64,000 nucleotides of DNA from Paracyclopina nana. Its lineage: Eukaryota > Arthropoda > Copepoda > Cyclopoida > Cyclopettidae. The DNA is taken from assembly GCA_019096065.1 (NCBI GenBank), contig JAGUCH010000004.1, positions 8,618,001 to 8,682,000 of the forward strand, in the 5' to 3' direction. Made by a program: the position numbers and the translations under genes. Positions 22,801-34,800 of this stretch are shown here, one piece after another. The notes under the pieces were generated by a model. That model worked only from the letters and a program-made list of their open reading frames with translations. It made no database searches and was not told where the DNA came from. The stretch's first letter is position 1. Each line of letters opens with the position of its first letter.

Positions 22801-25800
22801 TTTTTTGATGCAACAGCAGCAATTCTGCTCCTTGTTTTCGTTAATAAAAGATGGCCTGCAACATTCGTAGAGTCTGATCGAAGAAAAAAATTCCGTAGCT
22901 TGTATGATGACACAGCTAAAATAAAAGTAATTTAGGTTCATCATTCCCCAAATATGGCCTGTCTTGTACACATTTGTTGTGATTTTTCGCTGAGAATATG
23001 AGCAGGATGTGAGAATAATCAGGAGCATTTTCTTCTTGTGCATTTCCTGTCATGTCAGCTAAAGTTATCTAAAATAAAACAACATGTGTTGGACTACAAA
23101 AACTTTTACCATGTACCCGATACAGCATGGACTACGATTATGCCGTGAAATAATATTATCCGTTTGATTCAGAAAGAAGCCATTGCAAAAAATATATATC
23201 AATTAGGTGATGAAGTGTCTATAGAGAAACCTTAGAAGCCTCCCTTGTCTGCCCCACCAGATGTCATGTGCTAGAACTTGTAGTATTTTCCTGTTGGGAG
23301 CTGCTAAATGCTCTTTGTTGGTCGGGGTGATGTGTGACTGTTTCGACATTTCCAATGTCAGTTCCTTGCTGCTGATCGTAGCCTCAAAATGATCTCCAGC
23401 TTGAACACGTATTTGGTGATACAGCAGAGAAAATCCAAGATTTTGAAAGAGTCGAAATTGCCTAGCAAACGCTCTCAGCTTTTGTACCTCAGACTAATCG
23501 AGCATTTCACAGGTAATTTCGCCTTTTATTTAAGATACGTTTTTTGTGGTACTTTTCTTGGTGTACTGTGCAATGTTCTGTGTTCATTGCGTTGTGCGTT
23601 ATTATGTGGTGTATTAGCTTTCTTCGAAATGGCCATGTTGATCGTTAATTACATCCTTGATGGTTTTGGCCACCATTTCTTGATAGAAAGAGAACACGAC
23701 AAGAATGAAGCTGGAAAAGAGGGAGAGAGTCACGTGGCATTGTGTTTTTTCTGTCAGATGACAGCTGCAAGGCTTTCAAGTATTTTCAAAAGACATGCTT
23801 TTTCTGAAGCAAACAAACGTAAAAAATCCAGTACCTGATGCAGATGATGAAATTGCAAAGTTGAGCTATGGCCACACCAGCCACGAAGCCTGGTGTGGTG
23901 TCGTATCCAAACATGATTGAGACCAAAACAAACGACCAAATGATGAAGCCGAGAGTGAAAAGAATCCACAAAATAATGAGAAACTTGATCTCCTTTCTGG
24001 CTCCTATGACAAGCAGGACGTTGACCAGGGCGTACCTATCAGAGTATATTATTAGTTTGCCAGAAGTTTGGCCTATTTAAAATACGACGCTTTTCTTTTC
24101 GTACCATGGCAAGAAACAATAGAGAGAAATGAATTCGCCCTTCCACACTGGCCGGATATCCTCCTGGAAAGTCTCGTGCAATTGCTCCAATTTTTCTCGC
24201 AATTCCTTCGCCAGCGAAGAGTTGTACCTGCAACATGAAGTAATATCGATAGAGTCCCAGAATTCCGTCAACTCGAATGGCGTCACGCTGGCCTTGCCCA
24301 ACCACGTGCGTTTTTGGCGGAATTTTCGAATAGCGCAATTATTCACCCTTTGATTGACGCATTAGGCTCGCTTTCCTCGCGCGCCAAATTGAAAAATTCC
24401 AACTAAATAGATTTGCCTTGGTTACCTGCTCAGCTTGTCATCGAGAAAAGTGGTGTCGAAATCCTCCCAGCCAGCCACTAATCCCAAAGACACCTGAAAT
24501 AGTAAAATAGTAGTAATAATGCACCGCACTGCGTAGGGTGCAATGATTACAAAAAGGAAAATGATGGAGAAAACGAAGAGGAGAATGCCAATGGCAATGG
24601 TGCCCGTCCTCGTGCTCCATTTGAAGCAACAACTATTGCACAACGCCATAGTAGTTTGCTTGCTGACTTTCTGTGACTAACTGAATTTGCTGTATACCTT
24701 GGTGAAATTCAGGGTGGTATATTTGGTAGCTTTCTACTGAACTACTTCTTCGCCTCCTTCCACACCACCTCCAATGCCATTTTTTGATTGTTTGAAGGGC
24801 ATGTGCACACTCTTGGAAAATGAGGTCATATTTCTCGCTCTCTTTCTACAGGCTGAGCCGAACGTGATTACAACCACCATATTGATGACTCGCACTGTAT
24901 TTTTACCATTGCATAATTTAGACGTGGTATTGATGTCAGAATTTCTATTTCCCTCACTCTCCATACACTTTTCTCTCTTTGTAGCTGGTAGCTCCTCTTG
25001 GGAAAATGTCAAGGGGGGAAAATGAACAAATACTTGAGCAATAATGCCAGCCCCAATTATTATTATTATTCAGTGCTGGTAATCACAAAAGCCATTGCAA
25101 CGCTTTGCTCAAGGCCATTTATGGCTATAAAGATCTCTACATGTAGCAACTCTTTTTATTTGTGAGTGTGCAGCACGAAAAAAGGGGGACAAAAAAAGCT
25201 CAGTTTTCAGCCCCATAAATGACTTACTGAGTGAAATGAATGACTCTGCCCAATTGTGTCACATGATCCGTTATTTAACTACATTGAAAGCAAGTGTCAA
25301 TAAAGCCTTCCGCGGCGGAGGGAAATGAGTGAGGGATGGAGGAGAGTTTTGCTGATTGGTATTTGAAGTCGCACAGGGGAAACGTTGTTTACACTTTGTG
25401 CCCATTTGACGAGAAAATTAAATCCATGTTTGCTAATCTTCTTGGTGGTCAAATTCCTTAGCGCACAGTGGTGAAAAGCCGTGGAAAATGCTGCTGCTCT
25501 CAATCGTGGCCGATTCTTTCTTGCTCACTGTGTGTGCAGCTAGCCCTTTTGTCGCTTTTGAGCCAGAGACATTCCACTATTACAACAAAAGATCTTTTGA
25601 TTTGCTGGCTAATCACTCTTTTCAGCATTATTATGCAAGAGTGGAATTCTTTTATGCTAACTTTTGCCCCCTTGGTTTCCAGATATTCGCGTGCAGCTCA
25701 ACGATCAGCTGAAATCATTGGATAACCGGTTGGAGATCCAGCTGGGCATTGTCAACGAGTTTGGCGACGTCTTCCGCCGAAAAGCCGAAATCGAGCTCAA

Positions 25801-28800
25801 CTACAGCAAAGAGTTGGACAAATTGGCCAAATCCATTAGCAACCGCAACAAGGAGCACAAGCAGAAGTAAGTTAGCCTTCCAATGGTCTTCACCGAAGTC
25901 CGTGTCTGGAAACACTTCCTAATTGGCAACAGTGGCGCCATCTCTGCAATTCGCATTGAAGTAACATGCTTTTCATTTTAGGAGAGATGGATGGCAATTG
26001 TTCTCGTCAATGCAAGTGTGGGAACAACTGGTCAGCCAGACGAAAAAGGCCAGCAAAGACCATGCGGCCTTGGCTGAAATCTATAGCACGCACATCACCC
26101 AGAGGTGCTCGAATATCAACGAGGACCTCCAGAGGATGTACAGAAAATGCAGAGACATTGGATATGAAATACACGAGGAGGTGCTCAAGGTGCTGCACGA
26201 GCTGCACACTGCGATGAAGACCCACCACAACTACCAATCCGAGTTCAGGCAGGCTGAAACGAAGTTGCAGGTGGAATCACAGCCCACGGCTCTGCCTCTA
26301 CATGTATATCACAAAAGCTTTTTTACTTTTAGATGGTGGAGAAGCAAAGGAGTAAGCTGCACAACTCGGTCCCAGTTGAGAAGAGAGAGAAGCACAAAAA
26401 GTTCAAGCTGATTGAGAAAGAGTATCAAAAGCGAAAGGCCAAGTATGACGATTCAAGGCTGAAGGCCACCAAGGCCAGAAACGAGTATTTGCTGTGCATG
26501 GACGCGGCCAATGCGTCCATCACCAAGTACTTTGTGGACGACCTCAGCGATCTCATTGACTGCATGGATTTCGGTTTTCATCAGTCGCTCTACCGATCTG
26601 TGATGATGCATTCGTCTGGCCTCGACCAAATCAGAAGGTCGCTCCAGCACGACATTGACAGCCTCAACAAGAGCTTGGCTGGTCTCGACTCCAGGTACAA
26701 TATAATAGAAGTCTGATTTCAAAAGAATGGACCTACAATGCGAACTAATACCTCTGAACTAGCACAAAGCACAAAAATGCCAAAGATTTTTTTTTGCTGC
26801 TGCTGCTAAAGGTTTTCTGTCGCTCTTCATGGCATAAATATGTTCTCTTGAACATTTGCCTCTGAAATCACATGAAGTGCTCTATGTGGGAAAGCTAGCA
26901 ATAATTAAGGTTCCTCATTAACAGAAAGCACTTTTCGTCATGTGGGTACAGCGTTTTGTGCCTGGAGCTAGTCCAAAGGTATTTGCTCTCGCCAATGTTC
27001 CATTTTTGAGAAATCACGCTCACTTTCAAGCGCGGAGCTGGCATTCATGAATTATTTGGCAGGCATGACAAGCAGAGGTTTTTCGAGTACAACAATGCAG
27101 CATTTATGATCCCCAAGAAGTTCGAGTATAATCCAGTCCGTCGAGACGAGTCGGAAACTTTGGTACAAAAGTCCGTGCTTGACGAGCTGGAGTCGAGGAA
27201 GCAAAAGCTGAAAGAGAGGCTGGCCACGCTCAAAGTGGACTCGGAGGAGATCTGGAAGAGCATGGAGACGGCGGAGAAGACGCTGGCCGAAATGGTCTCC
27301 ACCACGGACTACGACACCACCCGCTTCTTTGTTGAGGAGGATCGGAGTGGCCAACGCGAGCCGGAGGCCATTGTGCAAAAGTTGAAATCAGACCGCCAAG
27401 AAACGGAGGACTTCTACACATCGGTGAGCCTCATCAATCCTTGACGCAATTGCATTATGCTCGAGCACGAATTGCTCCATATACTGTTGCAGCGCGCAAA
27501 AGTATGTCATTAACGTCACGTTGCACATTTTGCAGAAATTCCGTGAATATGTGCTCAACTCGAACAGGATGGCGAGGCTGCAGGCCAAGTATGAGCACAT
27601 CAGGGTCACCCTGGGGGATCAGACCAACCAGTCTGCTGAAGGCAACCTCACCTTGACAAGAAGGCCTAACGTGGGCAGGAGGTAATTTTTGAGCAAGCAT
27701 CATATAAAAGTTCATTAAAGATAAGATAAGAGAATACTATAACTACATGATGCAGTCCCAAAATGTGTCCTGACTGCTTTTGTTGCTTTTTCCCTCTGCT
27801 GAATAGGAGGAGAATTGGCAAAACCTCGAGGCTCCAGGGCGGAGGCCAGCCCAAGCTGTTTGGTGGCAGCCTTGAGGAGTACCTTGAGGAAACCAACCAG
27901 GACATCCCCACCATCCTCAAGAGCTGCGTCAGAGTCATCAATTTGTACGGCCTCCACCATCATGGGATTTTCAGGGTGTCGGGCTCCCAAGTGGAGATCA
28001 ACAACATGAGAGACTTGTTTGAGAAAGGAGACGACCCTTTGGCTGACACCACCGACGCGAGTGACATCAACTCCGTGGCCGGAGTGCTCAAGCTCTACTT
28101 CAGGGAGCTCAGGGAGCCCTTGTTTCCCATTCAATATTTTGACCACTTCATGGAGTTGGCCCGTGAGTTTCTGAATTTTTAAGGAAGGAATTTTTTATTG
28201 CTCATTTACATAAGAAGGAGAATGGCCAAGGAGCGTTAGCAGATCAGCAGCTGGAGGATCCAGAAATAAAAGCAGTACACCAATCATTATGCTTTTGCTT
28301 TGATTCAAGCTTTTGAGTATCCTTGAGAATGATAATACTTTTTTCCCTTCAGAGCTCGAGTCCAAGCACGAATTCGTGGTCAAAGTGAGGGATTTGGTGA
28401 AAACGTGGCCAAGGCCTACCTTCATTGTGATGCGCTATTTGTTTGCTTTCCTCAATCACCTCTCGGAATTCAGGTAACGACTTGCCATTGTTATTTGTGT
28501 CGATACTTACCTATTTGAATAATGCAGCGACGAGAACATGATGGACCCGTACAACCTTGCCATTTGCTTCGGCCCCACCCTCGTCCCAATCCCCGACACA
28601 TTTGATCAAGTCCAGTACCAAAACCTAGTGAACGAGCTTATCAAGAACTTCATCATCTTCCACGAGGACATCTTCCCCTCCAGCATCGCTGGGACCAACT
28701 ACGAGAAGTACATGACTCTGGAGCCGGAAGATATGGGCGAGTCTCCGAACGTGGACCAAAGCCAGGATGACCTCTTGGACATTGACTCAGAGCTCACTGA

Positions 28801-31382
28801 AGATGGTACGATTTCACAGCTTGATCAAGGCTTTCCTCAGCTTCCGTTCTCACTTTCAGATTCAGTGTTCAAAGAGGACAATGACAGGGATGATCTCAGA
28901 GATTTCTCTCTGGAATTCTTTGGAAGTAAGCGAACCGAGTTTGCATACTCATGCTTATGCTGTTCTCATGACTACTCCATTTTGCAGAGTCGGAAATCAT
29001 GGAGGCGCAAGCATTGTACGACTTCAGCGCGAGGTCGGCCAGAGAGGTCAACTTCCACAAGGGCGATACCATTTTGCTTTTCAAGCAAGTCTCCAATGAT
29101 TGGTGGAAGGGCTCGGTTCGAGGCCAAGAAGGCCTCATTCCAGACAAGTACATCATGCTCAAAATGAAGTGAGTTGCCCGAAGAGAAAAGGTTGCGCCAC
29201 AATTTTGACCCCATCTATTCCTTTATAGGGGTGAGGATGACCGTGAGCGCTTGGAGTCTTTCAAGTCCTCCGAGGACGGAGGCCGCACTGACCGTCTCGG
29301 GTCTTACGAGGAGGACAAGCGGAGCCGAGCCTCGTCGTCCAGTGACAAGTTCTCGTCCTCGCAGCAACCCTCTCCGTCCCCTGTGCACCGTCGGAGGTCG
29401 AATTCAACGCAGAACTCGACCTCGCCCTTGAGTCAGCGAGACTCGAGGTCGAGCGTGGCCTCGTCCTCTAGGACGTCGTCAACGTCAACCAAGCCTACGT
29501 CGCCGGCTGCCAACATAAGCACAGTGATCGCGGTGCAGGGTGTCGCTGCCAAGTCGAAGGATTCGTTGGCGGAGCAGCCCTCCTTGACCTGCACCACGCA
29601 TGTCATCAAAGTGAGCGGACCGGCGGCCTCGACCAATAATGCTGACGCAGTCGTTGATGAGACGGTCAAAAGTGCTGAGTCTGAGGTACCCACAACGTCG
29701 AAAGTCATCCAGACCTCGGTTTAAATCCCTCCCTAAGCTACTACTACTGCTCTCGATCAATCTTCAGTATTCTAGTAATTCCATTTCTTCTCTTGGTGGC
29801 ATGTCCTCTTTTTCCTCGCTTGAAATTGTGCACAATAAGTTTGTAGGTCTTTTGAAGAAGCACTTTTCACTGCTTGTTATTAGTACTCCACGTGTATCTG
29901 GTTTATCCACCTAATTGCTTGCGATGTTGCGCAGTTTTGTTGTAGTACTCTTAGACTGATTGATAGGTGCTATATGCACTCAAATTGAATAAGTCGTTAA
30001 ATGAGATGCAGTACAGGAATTTTCTCTCCTCACATTTACAACTTCCATTAATTATCATTAATAGCGCTGTTGCAGTTGTTCACACCTTCTTTTTCAGAGT
30101 AGGAATCTTTTGTTAGGCTTTCTCTCATGAAAGTACGTTGCATAACGATGTGAAACTAGTATTTTTTTTTTTGCCTTGCCCAAGATCAAAAGATCTGCTG
30201 GTGCTTTCTTCAAAGGTTATTTTCATCGTTCAAAAACGTATGAGTTGTCATTGTTGTTGGTTGGAACTGTTATGTATGCATAAAAGTGTAGGTAGCATAT
30301 ATATGCATGCTAGCAAAAACATTACTGTTATTGGATTATTTGATTAGTAGCTTCGCCAGAGTCATTTTTTATGCAAGAGCCATCAGGGCGTACAACTCAG
30401 TCGCACCAAAAAATGTTGCTTGCATTACTCATGCCACACTGGTACATATAACAAAAAATCTCATTTGTTTCAGGCTATGGCACCAAGGAGCCGAATGCCA
30501 CTCAGCCCCTCCATGGAGGCCAGATTGTCCGGCTCTCAAGACAGCCTCGCATCCACTGGGTCCAATCAGGAGCTCAAAACTCAGCTGGATTCCACGCTGA
30601 AGGAGGTCGAGGCCATCGCTGAACACTTGGAGAAGCAAAAGAAGCCCTCTCTGGAGAAGTCGCCCTCCAGCCTCTCACCAGACTTTCCCAAGCCCACCAT
30701 CAGGAGGAAAGCTTCCGAACAGCTATCGTCAATGACACTGCCGAAGAGCCAAGAGAACGGCGGAGCCAGACCGAGGGAACGGGTGTCACTCTCGGGCTCC
30801 ACTCCGAATCCGGTGCCAAGGGCCTCGATGACGTCTTCAGCTTCAGAGCTGTCCACACCCAAATCCGTGATGCTCAGGCAATCCAGCTGGGCTTCGAGGG
30901 AGCAAATCAACAACGCGCCAGAAGCTAAATCTTTCAGTGCCAGCAAATCCCTGTGGGAACGAAGGTCTTCCGGATCCTCAGCCACTCCGGAGGTCCCCAG
31001 CACCACTCCGGAGGAAAACTCCGGATCGCTGAGAGGAGGATTCCGGACCAATCGGGACTTTTGGAACCAGCGAGCTGCCATCCAAGCCAAGCAGAAGCAA
31101 ACCCCGGATTTGGTTCTGGACTTGCCCCCTGGGAATCCAGAAGTGAAACCAAAGCCCCGACCAAGGGTGAGCACGAGCGGTCGCCACCACGCGGATTCCG
31201 GAAGCAGTTCCGGTGACGATGCCAATTCGGCCGCGCAATTTGCCAGCGATGATCGGAATACTCTTCGAAAGTCAACTTCCAGCACCAAGGAAGCTCCAAT
31301 GGAAGATCTTGCCAATCATAGTAGTAAACGGATTCCTCCTGTTCAAGCACGGTTCCACAGCAACAAGAAAAGCCCACCTTGA
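16738..31382 (+). CDS. srGAP: SLIT-ROBO Rho GTPase-activating protein (srGAP): F-BAR, RhoGAP, SH3
   Basis: Cytosolic membrane-shaping protein that turns off Rho-family GTPases downstream of Robo. Shared exons: 25683-25866, 25982-26270, 26333-26694, 27063-27423, 27536-27681, 27807-28162, 28353-28473, 28528-28805, 28860-28925, 28988-29168, 29229-29685 and 30474-31382; every junction keeps phase, giving about 1236 residues plus a 24-55 residue first exon. The F-BAR (first about 400 residues of the body) includes FRRKAEIELNYSKELDKLAK, KARNEYLLCMDAANASITKY and DDLSDLIDCMDFGFHQSL. RhoGAP (about 450-650) has the arginine finger GIFRVSGSQVE, then GVLKLYFRELREPLFP and NMMDPYNLAICFGPTL. SH3 (about 722-780) has ALYDFSAR, DWWKG and GLIPDKYI. 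The Ser-rich tail ends with a srGAP-type KQTPDLVLDLPP. Upstream, at least six alternative first exons are listed separately. Confidence 0.95.
17476..17641 (+). CDS. srGAP: srGAP alternative first exon 2
   Basis: An open frame from ATG 17476, or more likely the internal ATG 17551 or 17557 (MKNSDSERHLAVPSMKRLGS ... RKRPFFH), ends at CACA|GTAAGA in phase 1. The short basic N-terminus would place Arg/Lys residues next to the membrane-binding F-BAR. The longer start is Cys/His-rich and less convincing. Confidence 0.55.
18270..18399 (+). CDS. srGAP: srGAP alternative first exon 3
   Basis: ATG 18270 opens 43 codons plus one base: an Ala-rich start (MASEAASTLEAAGAAGDQID) and a basic end (GKHKLIRGELKKNPELN). 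It ends at AACA|GTAAGC in phase 1. The donor is a near-consensus GTAAGC. Codon composition is more balanced than the surrounding AT-rich DNA. Confidence 0.6.
19437..19575 (+). repeat. Dispersed 150 bp repeat, copy 1 (in srGAP intron)
   Basis: This segment (GGCCAATCAAATTGCCGCTC ... CACGTGACGAGTTTC ... GCGCCATCTATAAGGC ... GGCTTATAGCGAGGAAAAG) recurs in diverged form at 42872-43030. It contains a CCAAT-like box and an E-box, so it may carry promoter elements. It is unlike any element family otherwise seen here. Confidence 0.55.
20524..20608 (+). CDS. srGAP: srGAP alternative first exon 4
   Basis: ATG 20524 gives 28 codons plus one base (MSLHPSKKAARQSYRFCTNA ... LLPFS) and a strong donor TCAG|GTAAGT in phase 1. 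The sequence TTTTCAG just before the donor also resembles an acceptor, so another reading is possible. Short and basic. Confidence 0.5.
20963..21035 (+). CDS. srGAP: srGAP alternative first exon 5
   Basis: ATG 20963 gives 24 codons plus one base (MFQCIIQRNNGLIYNSAELK ... NVFP), ending CCCAG|GTAGGG in phase 1. It lies about 120 bp downstream of an alternating GC tract (20792-20842), which would suit a CpG-type promoter. Confidence 0.55.
23389..23512 (+). CDS. srGAP: srGAP alternative first exon 6
   Basis: ATG 23389 gives 41 codons plus one base (MISSLNTYLVIQQRKSKILK ... RLIEHFT), ending CACAG|GTAATT in phase 1. It is basic and probably helical. The exon ends about 100 bp before the 3' end of the nested minus-strand tetraspan gene, so transcripts of the two could overlap. 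Confidence 0.6.
23614..24649 (-). CDS. Four-helix membrane protein (LAPTM/DUF4728-like), nested in the srGAP intron
   Basis: Four exons on the minus strand, 24649-24426, 24227-24105, 24035-23835 and 23710-23614, all joining in phase 2, give 214 residues. The N-terminus MALCNSCCFKWSTRTGTIAI resembles the Cys-rich CCxxxxxRTGTxxxG start of LAPTM-type lysosomal tetraspans and arthropod DUF4728 proteins. Helix 1 follows directly. Then come an extracellular or luminal loop rich in charged residues with an N-glycosylation site (YNSSL) and helices 2 (FLPWYALVNVLLVIGA), 3 (FLIILWILFTLGFIIWSFVL) and 4 (NFIICISFILVVFSFY). The tail is short and hydrophilic (DQHGHFEES). A 36 bp segment in exon 1 (GTGCGG ... 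TTTCAG) has splice-like ends and keeps frame, but is too short to call an intron. Family assignment is tentative. Confidence 0.75.
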
Positions 31383-31823
31383 AACCAGAGCTTTTATCAA
31401 AGGACATTTTGACGACGCTATTCCCGACAAATTATTGCTACAATCTTTTACTCTTTGGATGATAACGCATTTAATTTCCTATATCCACATAACTATACTA
31501 TACATATATATATTTTGGTGTTGCATAAGTCGCTAGTCAGAAGATATTTCAACAATTCATGGCTACAGAGAGGAGACCCAGTTTACTAGATCACTTGTTC
31601 TCTCTCAAAAAGTGCAAATGTTGTACTACTACTATTCTGTAAACTAATGCGGAGAATAAATCATATACATAATCACATTGTATACGCATCGAGAAGTGTG
31701 AGCTCTTCTATTCCGTTCCTCTTCTACTGCTTTCATATTTGGCTTTTAAGACCAGCTTCCACTTGTGGCCAAACTGAAAAGAGTAACGAGCTAATCAGCT
31801 TCTCCCAAAGATAATTTGATTGG
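31383..31823. other. Convergent 3' region between srGAP and the TSP1/XK-like gene
   Basis: About 440 bp between two convergent stop codons. It holds the srGAP 3'UTR with an AATAAA near 31655. No gene is seen. Confidence 0.6.
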
Positions 31824-34800
31824 CTATACCCTGTAATAAAGCCAGAGTACGATGGGATAGACGAGGACTCCAACTACCAAACTGGGGCCAAACCACCGAA
31901 CTGCCAAAGTCCATTGATCCAGTGGCTGGAAGTTCTTGTAGTAATGAAGCCTCAAGGCAAGTCCCAATGGAAAATACAAGAGAAAGGTAGTGAGGATGAA
32001 AAGCACAAGAGTGTGCCTCACGTTTCCATGATTGCCCAACAATTGGTTAACTTTGCCCATCCAAGCTGAAGTTGGGAGTTGTTATTTCATGCAATATCAA
32101 TTATTGCTTTATTTTTTACCTGGATTTGACCTCTTTTGCTTTGGTGGCTTGTAGAACACTGGAGCTATCACCGAGGAAATGGTGTCAAATTCCTTGGCTA
32201 CAAAAGTTAACTGTACAAAAAGGAATCCCTTTAGAATAAAGTTTTACCCGCAGAGTCTCCAAACAAAGTCCAATTATAAGCACAGATGAGCAAGTATTCC
32301 ATGATGAATGTGATGGCAAAGTAGTAAGGGCAGTTGATGAGCGCAATTGAGGTTATGATGATCTTGGGCAGGAGAATGGCAGCAATGGCAGCAAACTGGA
32401 CCAGAGCTCCAAAGCTGGAGAAGAATCCAGAAGACATGGGCAGGTTTTTTCTGTTCCTGAAAATTGCAAGAATAGCAATGCAATAGCTTAGTGGACACTG
32501 ATCCGTTGCTTACTTCAAGCAAAGGAGAGTGTTAATGGGAGTGAAAAAGGTTTTGGCGACATACAGAGCCAGAATGTAGCCATTGGCCAACTGGACATTG
32601 GATCTGAGGAGTAGCCACATTCTTGGATAGGTGAAGTGGGCAAGAAAGTAGCTGGTATTGATGATGGTTTGTGGCATGCCATCAATCAGAGTTTCAATTG
32701 TCTGCAAGTCCAGTCTGAGTTGGGCCACCTCAACCAGCCTCTTTTTGAGGCTGTCAATGGAGGAGCTGACTGGAGGCTTTTCCAGAATTGGCGTGGTTAA
32801 ATCTCGACTGGTAGGACTCAAATCCTCATTGAAAGTCCCATAGGCCCTGTAGCTCCTTTTATGGAAAATCAGAAATTAGGTCAGGATCGTTGAAAACTTC
32901 TATTGCGGTGTACTCACTTGGCGACGCTGTGCAATGCTTTAGCAATGCAAGCTTCTATGTAGATGCTTTCAAAGACAGTGAAATGAATGGGGAAAATAAT
33001 GGCAAGCAGTTTGACCAATTTGGGGTGCCTTCTGTTGTGGCAAAACACATCCAGTTTTCTGGCATTCACAATCACATGGAAAGTTATCATGCACTAAAAC
33101 ACTCGTACTTAATCAGATAGCTAAAGATTAATGTTATGTACCATGCTGGTAATTGCAATCGACAACAAGTAGTACTTCAAAATGTCAAAGTTTAACCCTC
33201 CAACAGATTCAAACATGTTGTGCTAAAATGGAAATTGAAATGGCTATAACACTTTGATAAACTCCAAGCTGCACCAGAATCTTGCTGGAAATGTAGTCAA
33301 GTATGAAGTAAGCCTCGAGGTCCTTGAAGAGGTCCAAGTAGAATAAAAGCACCTTGGCCAATCCAGAGAGGATGCCAAGGAGGATCTTCAATCTGATTTT
33401 TATGAGTGGTTCCAACATTTCAAAGGCCTCAGCAAAGTACTTCTTTATGCTGTACATGGTATTCCGGTTAAGAAAGCTAAGGGAAAAAGAAATGTGAACC
33501 AGATTGACATTTGCACTTTTGAAACTGGACAAAAGTGGCGCTTTTCGCTAAAATACGTATGTACCTAAAAACCCAGTTTCTCAGCTCAACATCTTGAATT
33601 TGATCCTTGATGCACTGAAGGATGGCTAAATGGTCCCCATTGTGGCACACTTTCTCCGGACCAGCCCTGATGACATCCACGATGAGCTCAATAGTTCTAG
33701 TCTCACAATGTGAGTTTCTTATGTGCTCAAAAAAGGTGGATACATGGTGAGCTCCATGATGGCTGCTGTAGACTCTCTCCAAAAATTCCACATCCACCTT
33801 GTCAATGAGCGCTTCATTCCTCCTGTCTTTGAGCAGAATGCTGGCAAATCTCCTGGTCAGCTCCGATGACTTGGATATGGACAGCAACACTTGATCTTCC
33901 TCGAGGTCCACCTCCGTTTCATATGCCAAAAGATGACGAGTTGCTATTTTTTTAAATAAACGTTTGATTATTAATCATGCCTATTCTCTCTGCGAGTTGG
34001 TGCGACCTCACCTGCATAGGCTAGACACCCTGCCAGTAAGTAGAAAGCTATGCCACCCCTCAACATGAAGTTCAACGGCGTTGTGCTTCCTTGGCATAAA
34101 CTCAACTCCTCATCCGAATGATCATCACAATTGAAGCCCCCATCGCACACTTGGGTCGGAAGAATAAGCTGGATCCCATCTCCACAATGCCAGTATTCTC
34201 CAAAAATGTCCTGCTTATTGAAACTTATAATTGGTGCACAGACTGATCAATTGCCTGACCTCTCCGTAGCATTGATGAGAGTAGACTGAACGCTCGACAT
34301 AAACCGAGTGGTTTTGCGACGTCTTCTTTTCAAGCGACATGACGCTTGTCACCTTGATCATTGGGCGGTAAATGTTGTCAAATTGCAGCCCAACGATATT
34401 CCCTACGAGTAGTGGTGAAGCGCAATCTGGTGCATGCCATTTTTTCACGTGACTCCTTGGGTCAGGATGCGAGTTGGGTATGAACTGAACGAGAACTTCG
34501 GTCACGGTGCCAAAACGCACCTGGACGTTGGTCACGTTAAAAGCAGCATCCAACTCCATCCTTGGGAGAATACATTTGCATTATCAAAGTCCATTAATTG
34601 TGCTGACATCGAAAGCCTACTTTCCTGCCCTTGTCAAATTCGCCACACTCAGTCGTGGACATTCAGGAGGGCAAAATGGGACGTATGGCTCACATGGCCT
34701 CTTCTCGGTGCGTCCAGTGAGACAACCAGCAGAATTCGATTCTCTGGTTCTCGTTTGAGTGGGCACGTGAGCGACTGAAGTCATGCAGGCGTGAGAACAA

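Noticed and set aside
24491..24530. A 36 bp intron in exon 1 of the nested tetraspan gene
   Set aside because: Splice-like ends and frame conservation are present, but 36 bp is below credible animal intron sizes and the unspliced reading is open.
24438..24632. Alternative His/Arg-rich frame on the tetraspan exon 1
   Set aside because: Out of frame with the membrane protein and lacks onward exons.
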